Notes under the pieces: model-generated
The model's input: the letters and a program-made list of their open reading frames with translations, nothing else
Database searches by the model: none
What the model was told of the DNA's origin: nothing
Program-made: the position numbers and the translations under genes
Virus record (IMG/VR): IMGVR_UViG_3300017730_000083
Location: 1-24,437 of that record
Direction: 5' to 3' (one strand)
DNA length: 24,437 bases
From: a virus
Shown: positions 12,150 through 21,357 of the stretch, piece after piece
How the letters are laid out: each line of letters opens with the position of its first letter
Position numbering within the stretch: position 1 is the stretch's first letter

Positions 12150-13892
12150 ATGAAACCTGACGCAATAATCGAAAGAGCTTCTTATTTAAAACGAATGCAT
12201 GATGATGCATTAACAGACAGAGCAAGATTTAGAGCTATATTAAATGGTGGTGAAGATGGTATTAAACAGTTATTAGGTCCTGGACTTGATGCTAGTGAGT
12301 CACATACAATACCAGCACCTAACCTTATGCTATCTGCTTTAGATAGACTAGCTCAAAAAATTGGTAAAGTTCCAACGTTAGATGTACATATTACTAATGC
12401 TAGAGATAGTGTTAGGAATCAAGGTAAGAAAGAAAAAGTAGAAAGAATTTTATCTTCATACGACAGTATGCAAAAATTAGAATTACAATTACCTCAAGTT
12501 TCAAGATGGCTTCCTGGTTACGGATTTGCTGTATGGGTTATTACAACAAAATTAGATATGAATGGACATATGTATCCATGTGCAGAATTACGCAACCCTT
12601 ACGATTGTTTCCCTGGTTATTTTGGAAACACACAGCAACCTGATGAGTTAGCAATTATTCAAAAAGTTCCTATAACAAAACTTATGGAGATGTACCCAGA
12701 GCTTAAAGCATATTATAGAGATAAAGATAATGATTCACAATCATATGATGGTTACAATCTAAGAACTTCAGACGATGGTAGTTGGGAAAACTCAGATGAA
12801 AACGGAGATGTAATTTTAGAATATATGAACCTAGAGGGTACATATGTTGTACATGTTGCTTCTAAGAAAATAGTAGACTTTGTTCCTAATCCTCTTAAAT
12901 CAGGTCCATCTTTTGTAGTAGCTAAAAGATTTAGCTTTGACAAAATACAAGGTCAGTTTGACCAAGTAGTTGGACTTATGGCTTCTATGGCAAAGATAAA
13001 CATTTTATCTGTTATAGCTATGGAGGATGCAGTATTTACAGAAACAAATATAGTTGGAGAAATAGAATCAGGACAATATAGAAAAGGCAGAAATGCTATA
13101 AACTATTTAACACCTGGTTCACAAATAGTAAAACCTGTTACTAACTTACCGTATCAGTTATTTGAAGCTGTTGGTAGATTAGAAAGACAATTAAGAGTTG
13201 TTGCTGGATATCCAGTTCAAGACGATGCTATCTCACCTAATTCATTTGTAACTGGTAGAGGTCTAGAAGAACTGGAATCTGGTGTAGGAGCTATGGTTAC
13301 TGAGTATCACACAATACTTGAATATGCTTTACAAGAAATAGATTCTAAAAGATTAGAGTTAGATGAAGTGCTTTTTGGTAACAAAAGAAAACCTTTGACA
13401 GGAACTTATAAAGGTGCATCTTTTTCAGAAAACTACACACCATCTACAGATATAGATAAAAACTACAGCACTAGAAGAAAGTATGGTGCTATGGCATCAT
13501 TCGATGCACCAAATAAAATTATTACAGGACTACAGTTAATGCAAGCTGGAGTTATAGATAAAGAAACTATGCAACAGGAAATGGATGGTTTAGAAAATAT
13601 AACACACATTAATGAAAGAATTACTAAACAGAAGTCAGAAGAAATTATGGACCAAATGTTAATACAAGCATCTCAGCAAGGTGACAAAACTGCTATGGCT
13701 GCTGTTGTAGAAATTTATAATAACCCTAAACAAAAAGGTTCTATATTAGAAAAATACTTTACAGCACAAGGTGAAGAACCAAGTCCACAGGAACAAGCTA
13801 TGTTACAGCAAGCAATGGCTGGACAACAACAAGGTGGTCCACCAAACTTACAAGCTATGTTAGGAGGCGGTAATGCCCCACCTGTTCGATAG
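12150..13892 (+). CDS. Portal protein
   Basis: A 580-residue protein directly after the TerL stop codon with the SD TTGGAG. The order TerL-portal, the length, an N-terminal helical clip region followed by a mixed domain with DRLAQKIGKVP and a long helical C-terminus (HTILEYALQEIDSKRLELDEVLFG) fit phage portals of the SPP1 gp6 type. The dodecameric portal forms the head vertex through which DNA enters. The last 50 residues are Gln/Gly/Pro-rich and disordered-looking. The following gene starts within the final 20 bases and carries an AGGAGG SD inside the portal tail coding sequence. Confidence 0.88.
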   Translation: MKPDAIIERASYLKRMHDDALTDRARFRAILNGGEDGIKQLLGPGLDASESHTIPAPNLMLSALDRLAQKIGKVPTLDVHITNARDSVRNQGKKEKVERILSSYDSMQKLELQLPQVSRWLPGYGFAVWVITTKLDMNGHMYPCAELRNPYDCFPGYFGNTQQPDELAIIQKVPITKLMEMYPELKAYYRDKDNDSQSYDGYNLRTSDDGSWENSDENGDVILEYMNLEGTYVVHVASKKIVDFVPNPLKSGPSFVVAKRFSFDKIQGQFDQVVGLMASMAKINILSVIAMEDAVFTETNIVGEIESGQYRKGRNAINYLTPGSQIVKPVTNLPYQLFEAVGRLERQLRVVAGYPVQDDAISPNSFVTGRGLEELESGVGAMVTEYHTILEYALQEIDSKRLELDEVLFGNKRKPLTGTYKGASFSENYTPSTDIDKNYSTRRKYGAMASFDAPNKIITGLQLMQAGVIDKETMQQEMDGLENITHINERITKQKSEEIMDQMLIQASQQGDKTAMAAVVEIYNNPKQKGSILEKYFTAQGEEPSPQEQAMLQQAMAGQQQGGPPNLQAMLGGGNAPPVR

Positions 13893-14079
13893 TGATAACG
13901 AAAAGTTTGCACAAATAATTGCTAGTAATTTTTCTGACCCAATAGAAGAAGTAATAGAAGAGTATGACCTACCTGAATATGTTAATGCAGAATACACTAC
14001 ACTAGCAGTTACTTATGTTCCTGGTCTAGGAAGAATAGAAATTACATTTCATCCTGATACACATGGGAATACATTTTGA
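13873..14079 (+). CDS. Unknown 68-residue acidic protein
   Basis: It starts with ATG at 13873 behind a perfect AGGAGG SD and overlaps the portal gene by 20 bases. It is acidic in the first half (DPIEEVIEEYDLPEYVNAEY), with a likely beta hairpin after that (TLAVTYVPGLGRIEITFHP). No family recognised; as it is coupled to portal it may be a small head or connector protein. Confidence 0.7.
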   Translation: MPHLFDSDNEKFAQIIASNFSDPIEEVIEEYDLPEYVNAEYTTLAVTYVPGLGRIEITFHPDTHGNTF

Positions 14080-14405
14080 GTAGGAAAAGAAAAGTTGCAG
14101 ATTATAAAGCTGATGATTATAAAGGACAAGCTAAAGAGTTAGATACTTTAAGAAACTCTGCACCATTAGAACAGATAGAAGAACCTATTGTACCTACACA
14201 AGCAAGACAACCTGCACCTAGTAATTTAGGTGGATTTGTACAAGATGTTACTGCTCCTGAACAAGACCCTATGGTTAGTCCGTTAGCAGGTACACAAGAT
14301 GGATTTAATAGATTTAATGCAGCTCCTGATGCAAATATGATTTTACAAGCTATGTATAAAGTATTGCCTAGCAAGGAGATAGCAGCCTTACTGAAAGACT
14401 TGTAA
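14076..14405 (+). CDS. Unknown 109-residue protein
   Basis: The start is TTG at 14076, overlapping the TGA of the previous gene; no ATG occurs in frame until Met-66 (MVSPL). The N-terminus is Lys/Arg-rich, the middle is Pro/Gln-rich and disordered-looking (VPTQARQPAPSNLGG), and the C-terminal 25 residues form a helix (ANMILQAMYKVLPSKEIAALLK). This resembles a small scaffold- or head-associated protein only in general composition. It ends one base before the giant gene. Confidence 0.6.
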   Translation: MSRKRKVADYKADDYKGQAKELDTLRNSAPLEQIEEPIVPTQARQPAPSNLGGFVQDVTAPEQDPMVSPLAGTQDGFNRFNAAPDANMILQAMYKVLPSKEIAALLKDL

Positions 14406-14406
14406 T

Positions 14407-17400
14407 ATGGCTGAAATAAGATGGTGGTGGCAATCTCCTGTACAAGATGAAATAGAAGAAACCCAACAAAATTCAAGGATAGACCAAGCTAAAGTAATTC
14501 AAGGTATGATTGAGTCTGCACCACAGACTGCTACTAATCTTCAAGGTTTAGTTAGAGAACATTTTTATTTACCCAAAGATGTATTAGTTGGTGCATCCTT
14601 AATGAACTTAACAGCACAATCTCCTGAAATAGGAACTATAGTTGAACGATGGCTTGACTCTGAAAAGACTTGGTGGGATAGAGTAAAGTCTGTAGGTAGA
14701 GGAACTATAAGAACTGCGTTTACAGCATTTGATTCTGTGCAAGATGAGATAGTTAAAAAACCTGTACTAGCTTATCAAAAATATTTAAACCAAAAAAAAT
14801 ATAGAGACAGTCAAGGAATATTAGGTGCATCACTACAGCTTTTAATTAGTAATGATGCACGTAATGAGCTTGGACAAGTAAGAGATATATTAGGACCTTC
14901 TGTAGGTAGAACAGCATTACAGAATTTGTCAGCAGGTAAAAAGGTTAACTTAGGTGAAGGATACTTTCCTAACTCTACATTAGCTGAAGATACAGATGTG
15001 TATAAAGAATTAGTAGGTAGAGGTGTAGACCAAGATGAAGCTAAAAAGATAATACAAACCTATTATGGTCAAGACATTACTAACAACGAAAGAGAACGTG
15101 ACGAAAGTCTTACTATACAAACTAGATTTGGTACAAGTAAGCTAACACCAGCAGCACCATTAACAGCTACTGTATTTGAACCAGGAACAAAAGGTTACGA
15201 TATTATGTCAGGAATTATTGACGGTGCTTTTACTTTAGTAGCTGACCCATCAATATTAGTTGGTAGTTATCTAAACAAAGCAGGTAAAGCTGTTAGGTCT
15301 CTATCACAAGCTGATGTTTTGAAAAGTGCAGGAATTATAGATAATGCTGTACGTAAAACTATACACGTTCCTTCTGCTACAGAATATTTAACTGCTACAA
15401 AAGGTGGTAGAAAAATTGTAGAACAAATAGCATTAGCTGATAACTTTGACACTGTTGGTCGTTTGTTAAAAAATCAAGGTGATGCTGCATTACATAAAAA
15501 TTTAATGAAAGCTAACTCACCACAAGAAGTTACTGATTTATTAATACCAGCAATAGAAACTGCTGTAAAGTTTAAAAGACTAGACCCTAATTCATTAGCA
15601 CTAAGAGGTTCTGTTTCTAGTGCAGCAGGTAGATTAGTTGGTGGAGAATTTGGAGAAGCAGTAGGATTTATGGGTGCAGTTCGTAAATCACAAGCTGATA
15701 GTGCACTAGGTAGAATATTTGCAGAATTTCCTGTACCAAAATTAAATGTTAAAGATTTAAACCAATCCTTTTTTGATTTTAAACAATGGATGAAGTGGGC
15801 AAAAGTAGATGATGATGTTGCTGAACCTGCATTGCAGAGACTAGCAGAACTAGCTGAAAATCAAATATTAAATCCTGATGAAGCACAATCATTAAAAAAT
15901 ATGGGAGACGTGTTAGACATTTGGAATGATGTACTTGGTCATATTGGACAAAAGTTTGAAGCTATAGATTTACCTCCACAATTAATGAAAGGTATTAAAA
16001 AATGGATGGCAAGCGTAGATGAGACACATAGATACTTTGTTAATGAGTTAGGTGAACTTGAATGGTTCCCTGGTTCTAAGTTTGAACAAATACCTAAGAT
16101 GATGAAAGAAGAATTTTCTGAAGTATTAACTGATGACGATACAGTTACAGTTATTGAAAAAGTATTAGCAAAATTTAAAGGCGACACAACAGTCGTTACA
16201 AAAGAAATAGAAGATATAGTTGCACAGGTTAAAGAGATATCAAACGACCCTACTGCTGTAGAAACTAGAATATTAATAGATGAAGTAATATCTGGATTTT
16301 ATGAAGGTGCAGAACGTAATGCATTAGATATAGCTGAAGAAATAGGTGTTGCTACAGGTGGTAAAGTTTCTAAAGGATACACTATACCAGATGGTACTTT
16401 ATCTGACCCTGAGAATGTATTTGACTTATCAGAAAAATATGGACCTTACTTCTTTGAAAAAACTAAAGAAATAGCAGATGGTACAGTTACTGCATTTGTC
16501 GATACAGCAGAAGGCTTTAAGTTCTTTAAAGGCAAAGTTACAAATAAAGTTTATAGATATCAAAATACATATTTAAGAGTTAAAGGTGTCACAAGCATAC
16601 CTATGGATGTATTTACTAATCCACAGAAAGCTACACAGTTAGAAATGGTTTTGTCTAAAACTGGTATGACTAATAAAGAATTGTTTAGCTTAGTGCAGAC
16701 AGAGAAAAGAGCTTTTAAGTTACTTGATTTTGAAGTGACTAAAGGAGCTAGATACGACAACCAATCACCAAGAATGAGAGAACTTAACTTAGATGATGGT
16801 AAAGCTGTAGATGAATTAACTGCACAGAAAGAATATAGCAATCTTAGAGACGAAGCCCTAGGTGGAAGCCAAGAAGAAATAAACGCATTGCCTAAGAAAG
16901 AAAGATTACAAGTACAAAATAAAATACAAACTATAGAAGATTCTAAAAAAGTAATGAATACTATTGAAAAAGCTATAGAGAACCTTGACGCACAATTAGC
17001 TAGAGTTCAAGCACAGTATGCACCTAATAAAGTAAATAAAGATTGGTACCGTAAAAATTATGGTACTGATGAAATGGAAGATACAGAAATTATTATTGGT
17101 TTAAATAAATTAAAAGAGGATGCATTAAATCAAGTTAATAAAGAAATACAAAGAACTACAAGATACAGAAGTAGAGATTTTCGTTCAGGTAAAAAAGGTG
17201 AACTAATAGATAAAGAAACTGTACAAGAGTCAGTAGATGATGTAACTAAAGTTTCTTCTGGTCCTTCACTTGGCATAGTTAAACAAAATCTTATTAATGA
17301 TAGAAAAAGAATTGCACAAAATATTGCTAAATTAGATGGTGAGATATCAGAAGTTGTACCATCTTTTAAGAAAGCTAATGAGATATTAGAAAGCAAAGAT

Positions 17401-20400
17401 GTATATGACCCTGATTATTGGAATAAAGACTGGGGTTCAATAAACCCTAAAGAAGATTTAGCATCTGTTGTAAAAAGAAACATTGAGGAATCTGATGGAA
17501 CTATTATATTTTATTCAGGTACGACATCTAAAAAGTTAAAATCAATTAAAGGGTATCTAGATAATGCAGACTTAGGAGTACGTGGTACTTTAAAGACAGG
17601 TGCATATCAAGGTAACAAACCACACATAGTTATTGATTTATCTAAAACTACTTCAAAGAAACAAATAAAAGAAATGCAAGAGTTTATTTATAGAAATCGT
17701 GTAAAGAAATTAAATGTTGTAGGTAGTTCAGATATAGATAATGTACAAAAAGCATTACAAAAAAATATAATGGAAGATTTATTATATTACCAAAGTAAAA
17801 ATCAAAGAGTAACTTTAGGTAAATTAAAAACTGTATTAGAAGAAAACTTAGAACAGATACGTAAAGTACCTACTGATGAAAGCAGTGATGAAGTAATCAA
17901 TGCTATTTATGAAGAGTTTACTAAAACAACTTCAGGTAGAAGTCTTAAAACTGTTAATAGACCTAGAGCTACAGCACACTTGTTATCTGAGTATTGGGAT
18001 GAAGGTTACATACCAATGCCTGATGCTAGATTGTTCCTACGTGTATTTAGACCTATGAGAGATTTACACCTTAGATTAACTGGTAGAAGTAGAAACATAA
18101 CAGATGAAGCCTACGATAAATTATTATCTAAACCGATTACTGATTTAGCTAAATTAGAAGTAAAAGGTGCAGAAAGAAACATGGCTGAATCTATATCTAG
18201 GTTAGTAAGGAAGACAAGAGTAAATGTAAAACTTAATACAGATGGTGATGACATAGCACAAATTACAGATGGTATGGTTTCTTTGATTGGTGATGGATAT
18301 ATGCAGATGCTTTGGAAACCTTCTATCCTATTGCGTCCAGCTTGGGTTACAAGGGTCGTAGGAGAAGAGCAAATTAGAATGTGGGCAGAAGGACTAGACA
18401 ACGTATTCACACATCCTCTTTCTTCTTTTGCTTGGATATTTGGAAGAAGTCCACAAAGAAATAGACAACTGTTTATGACTCAAAGAGAAAAGAGTAGAGA
18501 CTGGTTAACAGAAAATTATGGTAGAGGTGGAAAAGATATATTGAATGAGACTATGGAAAAAAGTTTCTTTCATCAAGAAGCTATGTCACAAACAAATAAT
18601 GGTGTGATGTTAGGTATGGACCCTAGAAGAAGTAGAGGTTTCATAACAAAGAATAAAGAAGCAGCAGGTTTTTACAGTAGCTGGACCTCAGAGTTGTTAC
18701 AGCTAGCTGATGACCCTATAGCTCCTTTATTAGCAAAAATAAATATAGACCCAGTTAAAAATCCTATTAAGTATAAAGAGTCAGTAGATGCAGTTAAACA
18801 ATCTTTCTGGAATGGAGACTTATCAAAATGGCGTAAAGCTTATGTTGGTAACTCTACTGATGAAGGTAGATATCTAAAAGATTTAATTAATAAAAACAAA
18901 GCTTATTCAGATTCGTACATTGATTCTATAGTTGCACGTATACATCTTAAAACTGGTGGTAAATACGAAGCATACGAGATACTACCTAATGGTACTAAAC
19001 GATTTATAAATACTTCAGACCCAAATGTTTTAGAGATAAAGAACCCAATAGACTATGTAATTAAAAATGCAGGGGACAAAGAGTTAATAGAACATATCTC
19101 TATAAATGCTTTAGATGACCGTGCTGCTAATAAAGTTTCTATCTTTAGTAAGAAAGCTAATGATTATGTAGAAAGAAATTTTAATAGAAACATGACAAGA
19201 AGTGAATTTAATTCTTATAGTACTTGGCTTAAAAACTTTAAAGGCGACTTGATAGACAATACCTTTAAGGTTAAAGCTTCAAGATTTGATATGGATGGAG
19301 ACAGAGTAAGTCAATACAACAGAGTTCTAGAAACATTATTCTCTACTTTAATGGGTGCTTCTACTAATGAGTTGTCAAGGTCGCCTGCATTTAGACAGTA
19401 CTACTGGAGATTTATAGAAAGTGCATACGCCAATATGGATGAAGTAGCTAGAAGAGAAATTATGAGAGCTGCTAAAAAAAGTATGAAAAGTTTACCTAAA
19501 GGTGGTAGTGGTAACAAGTATCTTAAAAATTTAGAAAACATGGGCTTTGCTGACGTTAGTAAACAAATAGGTATAGATGATTTAGAGCAGATAGATACAC
19601 TAGCTAAAGCTTATTCCTTAAAAGAAACGCAATCATTACTATATGATTTAAACAAGAGACATGCTATCTCTGATATGTTAAGACTTGCTTTTCCTTTCGC
19701 AGAAGTTTATTTAGAGATTGCTGGTACGTGGACAAGGCTATTAAAGAATCAGAAAACATTATTCGGTAGAAAACTACAACGAGGTGTTGAAGGTGCAAGA
19801 AAGCCTAGCATCTTTGGTGAAGAAGATGATGAAGGCTTCTTTACTACTGACCCACAAAGTGGAGAGGAAATGTATAACGCACCTGGTTTTGGATTAAACA
19901 ATAGTTTAGATAGACAACTAGGAAATCCTAGTCCAGAAAATTCAATTACTAATCCTATTACAGGTGCTCAAGATATAGATGCTCCTGGCGTTAATGCAAG
20001 AATAGAAGGCTATGCAAGCGGATTAAACATGGTAGCTGGTTCAGTAGTACCTGGTCTAGGACCATTAGTATCACTACCTGCATCAGCAGTATTACCTTCT
20101 ACTAAAGGAATTGACCAAGCGTTGTTTCCTTATGGTAGACCACAGTACTCACCTTTAGACCCAAGTTATTATGTAGAGGCAGCTTTGCCAACTTGGTTAA
20201 ATAGATTACGTTCTACAAGTGGTAGTGGAAGTCCACAACTACAAAGAGCCTACGCAAACAGAGTTAAAGAAGTACAAAGGGCTATGTTTGTTTCAGGTAT
20301 TTATGATGACAGTACTCCAGAAGCAGAACAAAAAAGTTTAGAACAAGCACGTAAGTTAGCTAACAATATGTTAAAATACCAAGCGTTTATAGCATTCGTT

Positions 20401-21357
20401 GCTCCTTCACCTGCTGTAGTTAATTATGAATATGAAGTTGGACCAGATGGTGCAGCATTTTTAGACCCATGGGAAGCTAAAGCAAATGACCCACAACATA
20501 AGTTTTTTGCAGATACTTTATTTTCTGACGCATATTATCAAATGTTAGCTGGTGTAGATGGAGACAGAGTTACAGCTACTGCTGAGTTTATAAGGACATT
20601 TGGATTTGACCCTAGTGCATTACTTGTTTCTAAATCTAAAAAGATACAAGCAACAGCTTATACAACAGAAGGTGGATATTTTTATAAAGCAAACAAAGAG
20701 ATTATGGACAAGTATCCTGACATATCTTATTACTTATTCCCTGACAGTCCTTTGGGTGAGTTTGATTATCAACAATGGGCTGATGCTTTTACAGAGGGAA
20801 GAAGAGTAGATTTAACTGACGTTGAATTTAAACGTTCTATAAGACAGGCACAAGGTTCTTTAGCTTATGAAAATGCTAGAAGATTACTTTTAGATACTAA
20901 TGTTTATGCATCTGTACCAATGGATAAAAAATTTGAACAGCTGTATTTAACTAAATTAGATTTACAAAAGAAATTTGTTGGTTATGGAACTACATCATCA
21001 GTAGCTAAGTCAATGGATATAGATTCTAAGATAGCACAGTTTCAAGCTTTGTTAGCAAATGAAAGTGGTAAAACAGTTAAGATGCCTGATGGTAGCCAAG
21101 TTGCTATAGAGAACTTACCTTCTATTCAAGGTGCAATGAAATATTTAATAGCTAGACAAAATGTACTGCAATCTATACGTTCACAGTTTGGAGCTAATGC
21201 TAGTTTAAGTAGGTCAGAAGCTGCAGAAGCAAGACAGTATTTAAGTACATTATCTAAACAACTTATGATGCAACACCCTGACTTCTACTATTTGTGGTAT
21301 GATATTTTTAGATTAGAAATAGAGGAAGAAAACCTCGGAGGAGTATTCAGTGGCTGA
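14407..21357 (+). CDS. Giant (2316-residue) virion-type protein with a split SLOG/YpsA-like domain
   Basis: No overall family recognised; it is by far the largest gene here and lies in the structural operon after portal. Residues about 622-678 (VISGFYEGAERNALDIAEEI, then GVATGGKVSKGY, IPDG) resemble the first half of YpsA/SLOG proteins (consensus SGGQTGADRAALDAA...G...GG..PKG...EDG). Residues 1023-1118 (NIEESDGTIIFYSG, RGTLKTGAYQGNKPHIVIDL, KKLNVVGSSDI) resemble the second half (NV.dSDGTLI, GGT..T, KP...vdl, LNVAG). About 330 residues, including a coiled coil (about 805-878), lie between. A block near 1305-1350 (SILLRPAWVTRVVGEEQIRMW) and hydrophobic stretches (about 263-289, 1872-1898) suggest a membrane-active or ejection role. 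It may be an internal virion or polyvalent protein. Confidence 0.75.
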   Translation: MAEIRWWWQSPVQDEIEETQQNSRIDQAKVIQGMIESAPQTATNLQGLVREHFYLPKDVLVGASLMNLTAQSPEIGTIVERWLDSEKTWWDRVKSVGRGTIRTAFTAFDSVQDEIVKKPVLAYQKYLNQKKYRDSQGILGASLQLLISNDARNELGQVRDILGPSVGRTALQNLSAGKKVNLGEGYFPNSTLAEDTDVYKELVGRGVDQDEAKKIIQTYYGQDITNNERERDESLTIQTRFGTSKLTPAAPLTATVFEPGTKGYDIMSGIIDGAFTLVADPSILVGSYLNKAGKAVRSLSQADVLKSAGIIDNAVRKTIHVPSATEYLTATKGGRKIVEQIALADNFDTVGRLLKNQGDAALHKNLMKANSPQEVTDLLIPAIETAVKFKRLDPNSLALRGSVSSAAGRLVGGEFGEAVGFMGAVRKSQADSALGRIFAEFPVPKLNVKDLNQSFFDFKQWMKWAKVDDDVAEPALQRLAELAENQILNPDEAQSLKNMGDVLDIWNDVLGHIGQKFEAIDLPPQLMKGIKKWMASVDETHRYFVNELGELEWFPGSKFEQIPKMMKEEFSEVLTDDDTVTVIEKVLAKFKGDTTVVTKEIEDIVAQVKEISNDPTAVETRILIDEVISGFYEGAERNALDIAEEIGVATGGKVSKGYTIPDGTLSDPENVFDLSEKYGPYFFEKTKEIADGTVTAFVDTAEGFKFFKGKVTNKVYRYQNTYLRVKGVTSIPMDVFTNPQKATQLEMVLSKTGMTNKELFSLVQTEKRAFKLLDFEVTKGARYDNQSPRMRELNLDDGKAVDELTAQKEYSNLRDEALGGSQEEINALPKKERLQVQNKIQTIEDSKKVMNTIEKAIENLDAQLARVQAQYAPNKVNKDWYRKNYGTDEMEDTEIIIGLNKLKEDALNQVNKEIQRTTRYRSRDFRSGKKGELIDKETVQESVDDVTKVSSGPSLGIVKQNLINDRKRIAQNIAKLDGEISEVVPSFKKANEILESKDVYDPDYWNKDWGSINPKEDLASVVKRNIEESDGTIIFYSGTTSKKLKSIKGYLDNADLGVRGTLKTGAYQGNKPHIVIDLSKTTSKKQIKEMQEFIYRNRVKKLNVVGSSDIDNVQKALQKNIMEDLLYYQSKNQRVTLGKLKTVLEENLEQIRKVPTDESSDEVINAIYEEFTKTTSGRSLKTVNRPRATAHLLSEYWDEGYIPMPDARLFLRVFRPMRDLHLRLTGRSRNITDEAYDKLLSKPITDLAKLEVKGAERNMAESISRLVRKTRVNVKLNTDGDDIAQITDGMVSLIGDGYMQMLWKPSILLRPAWVTRVVGEEQIRMWAEGLDNVFTHPLSSFAWIFGRSPQRNRQLFMTQREKSRDWLTENYGRGGKDILNETMEKSFFHQEAMSQTNNGVMLGMDPRRSRGFITKNKEAAGFYSSWTSELLQLADDPIAPLLAKINIDPVKNPIKYKESVDAVKQSFWNGDLSKWRKAYVGNSTDEGRYLKDLINKNKAYSDSYIDSIVARIHLKTGGKYEAYEILPNGTKRFINTSDPNVLEIKNPIDYVIKNAGDKELIEHISINALDDRAANKVSIFSKKANDYVERNFNRNMTRSEFNSYSTWLKNFKGDLIDNTFKVKASRFDMDGDRVSQYNRVLETLFSTLMGASTNELSRSPAFRQYYWRFIESAYANMDEVARREIMRAAKKSMKSLPKGGSGNKYLKNLENMGFADVSKQIGIDDLEQIDTLAKAYSLKETQSLLYDLNKRHAISDMLRLAFPFAEVYLEIAGTWTRLLKNQKTLFGRKLQRGVEGARKPSIFGEEDDEGFFTTDPQSGEEMYNAPGFGLNNSLDRQLGNPSPENSITNPITGAQDIDAPGVNARIEGYASGLNMVAGSVVPGLGPLVSLPASAVLPSTKGIDQALFPYGRPQYSPLDPSYYVEAALPTWLNRLRSTSGSGSPQLQRAYANRVKEVQRAMFVSGIYDDSTPEAEQKSLEQARKLANNMLKYQAFIAFVAPSPAVVNYEYEVGPDGAAFLDPWEAKANDPQHKFFADTLFSDAYYQMLAGVDGDRVTATAEFIRTFGFDPSALLVSKSKKIQATAYTTEGGYFYKANKEIMDKYPDISYYLFPDSPLGEFDYQQWADAFTEGRRVDLTDVEFKRSIRQAQGSLAYENARRLLLDTNVYASVPMDKKFEQLYLTKLDLQKKFVGYGTTSSVAKSMDIDSKIAQFQALLANESGKTVKMPDGSQVAIENLPSIQGAMKYLIARQNVLQSIRSQFGANASLSRSEAAEARQYLSTLSKQLMMQHPDFYYLWYDIFRLEIEEENLGGVFSG
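16264..17760 (+). other. Split SLOG/YpsA-like domain, two halves within the giant gene
   Basis: Half one is 16270-16440 (residues 622-678), half two 17473-17754 (residues 1023-1116). Key residues: S629, G630, G634, A635, R637, A639, L640, D641 and K656, G657, D662/G663 in half one; N1025, S1029, D1030, G1031, T1032, G1060, T1061, K1071/P1072, L1102, N1103, V1104 and G1106 in half two. In half one the canonical GGQTGAD is changed to GFYEGAE, so catalytic or ligand capacity may be altered. Confidence 0.6.

Noticed and set aside
12190-12212. ATGCATGATGATGCAT inside the portal gene as another operator copy.
   Set aside because: Lies in coding sequence, has a different half-site spacing, and is explained by Met-His and Asp-Ala codons.
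14407-21357. Giant protein as an N4-type virion RNA polymerase.
   Set aside because: No single-subunit RNA polymerase motifs could be seen; length alone is not evidence.
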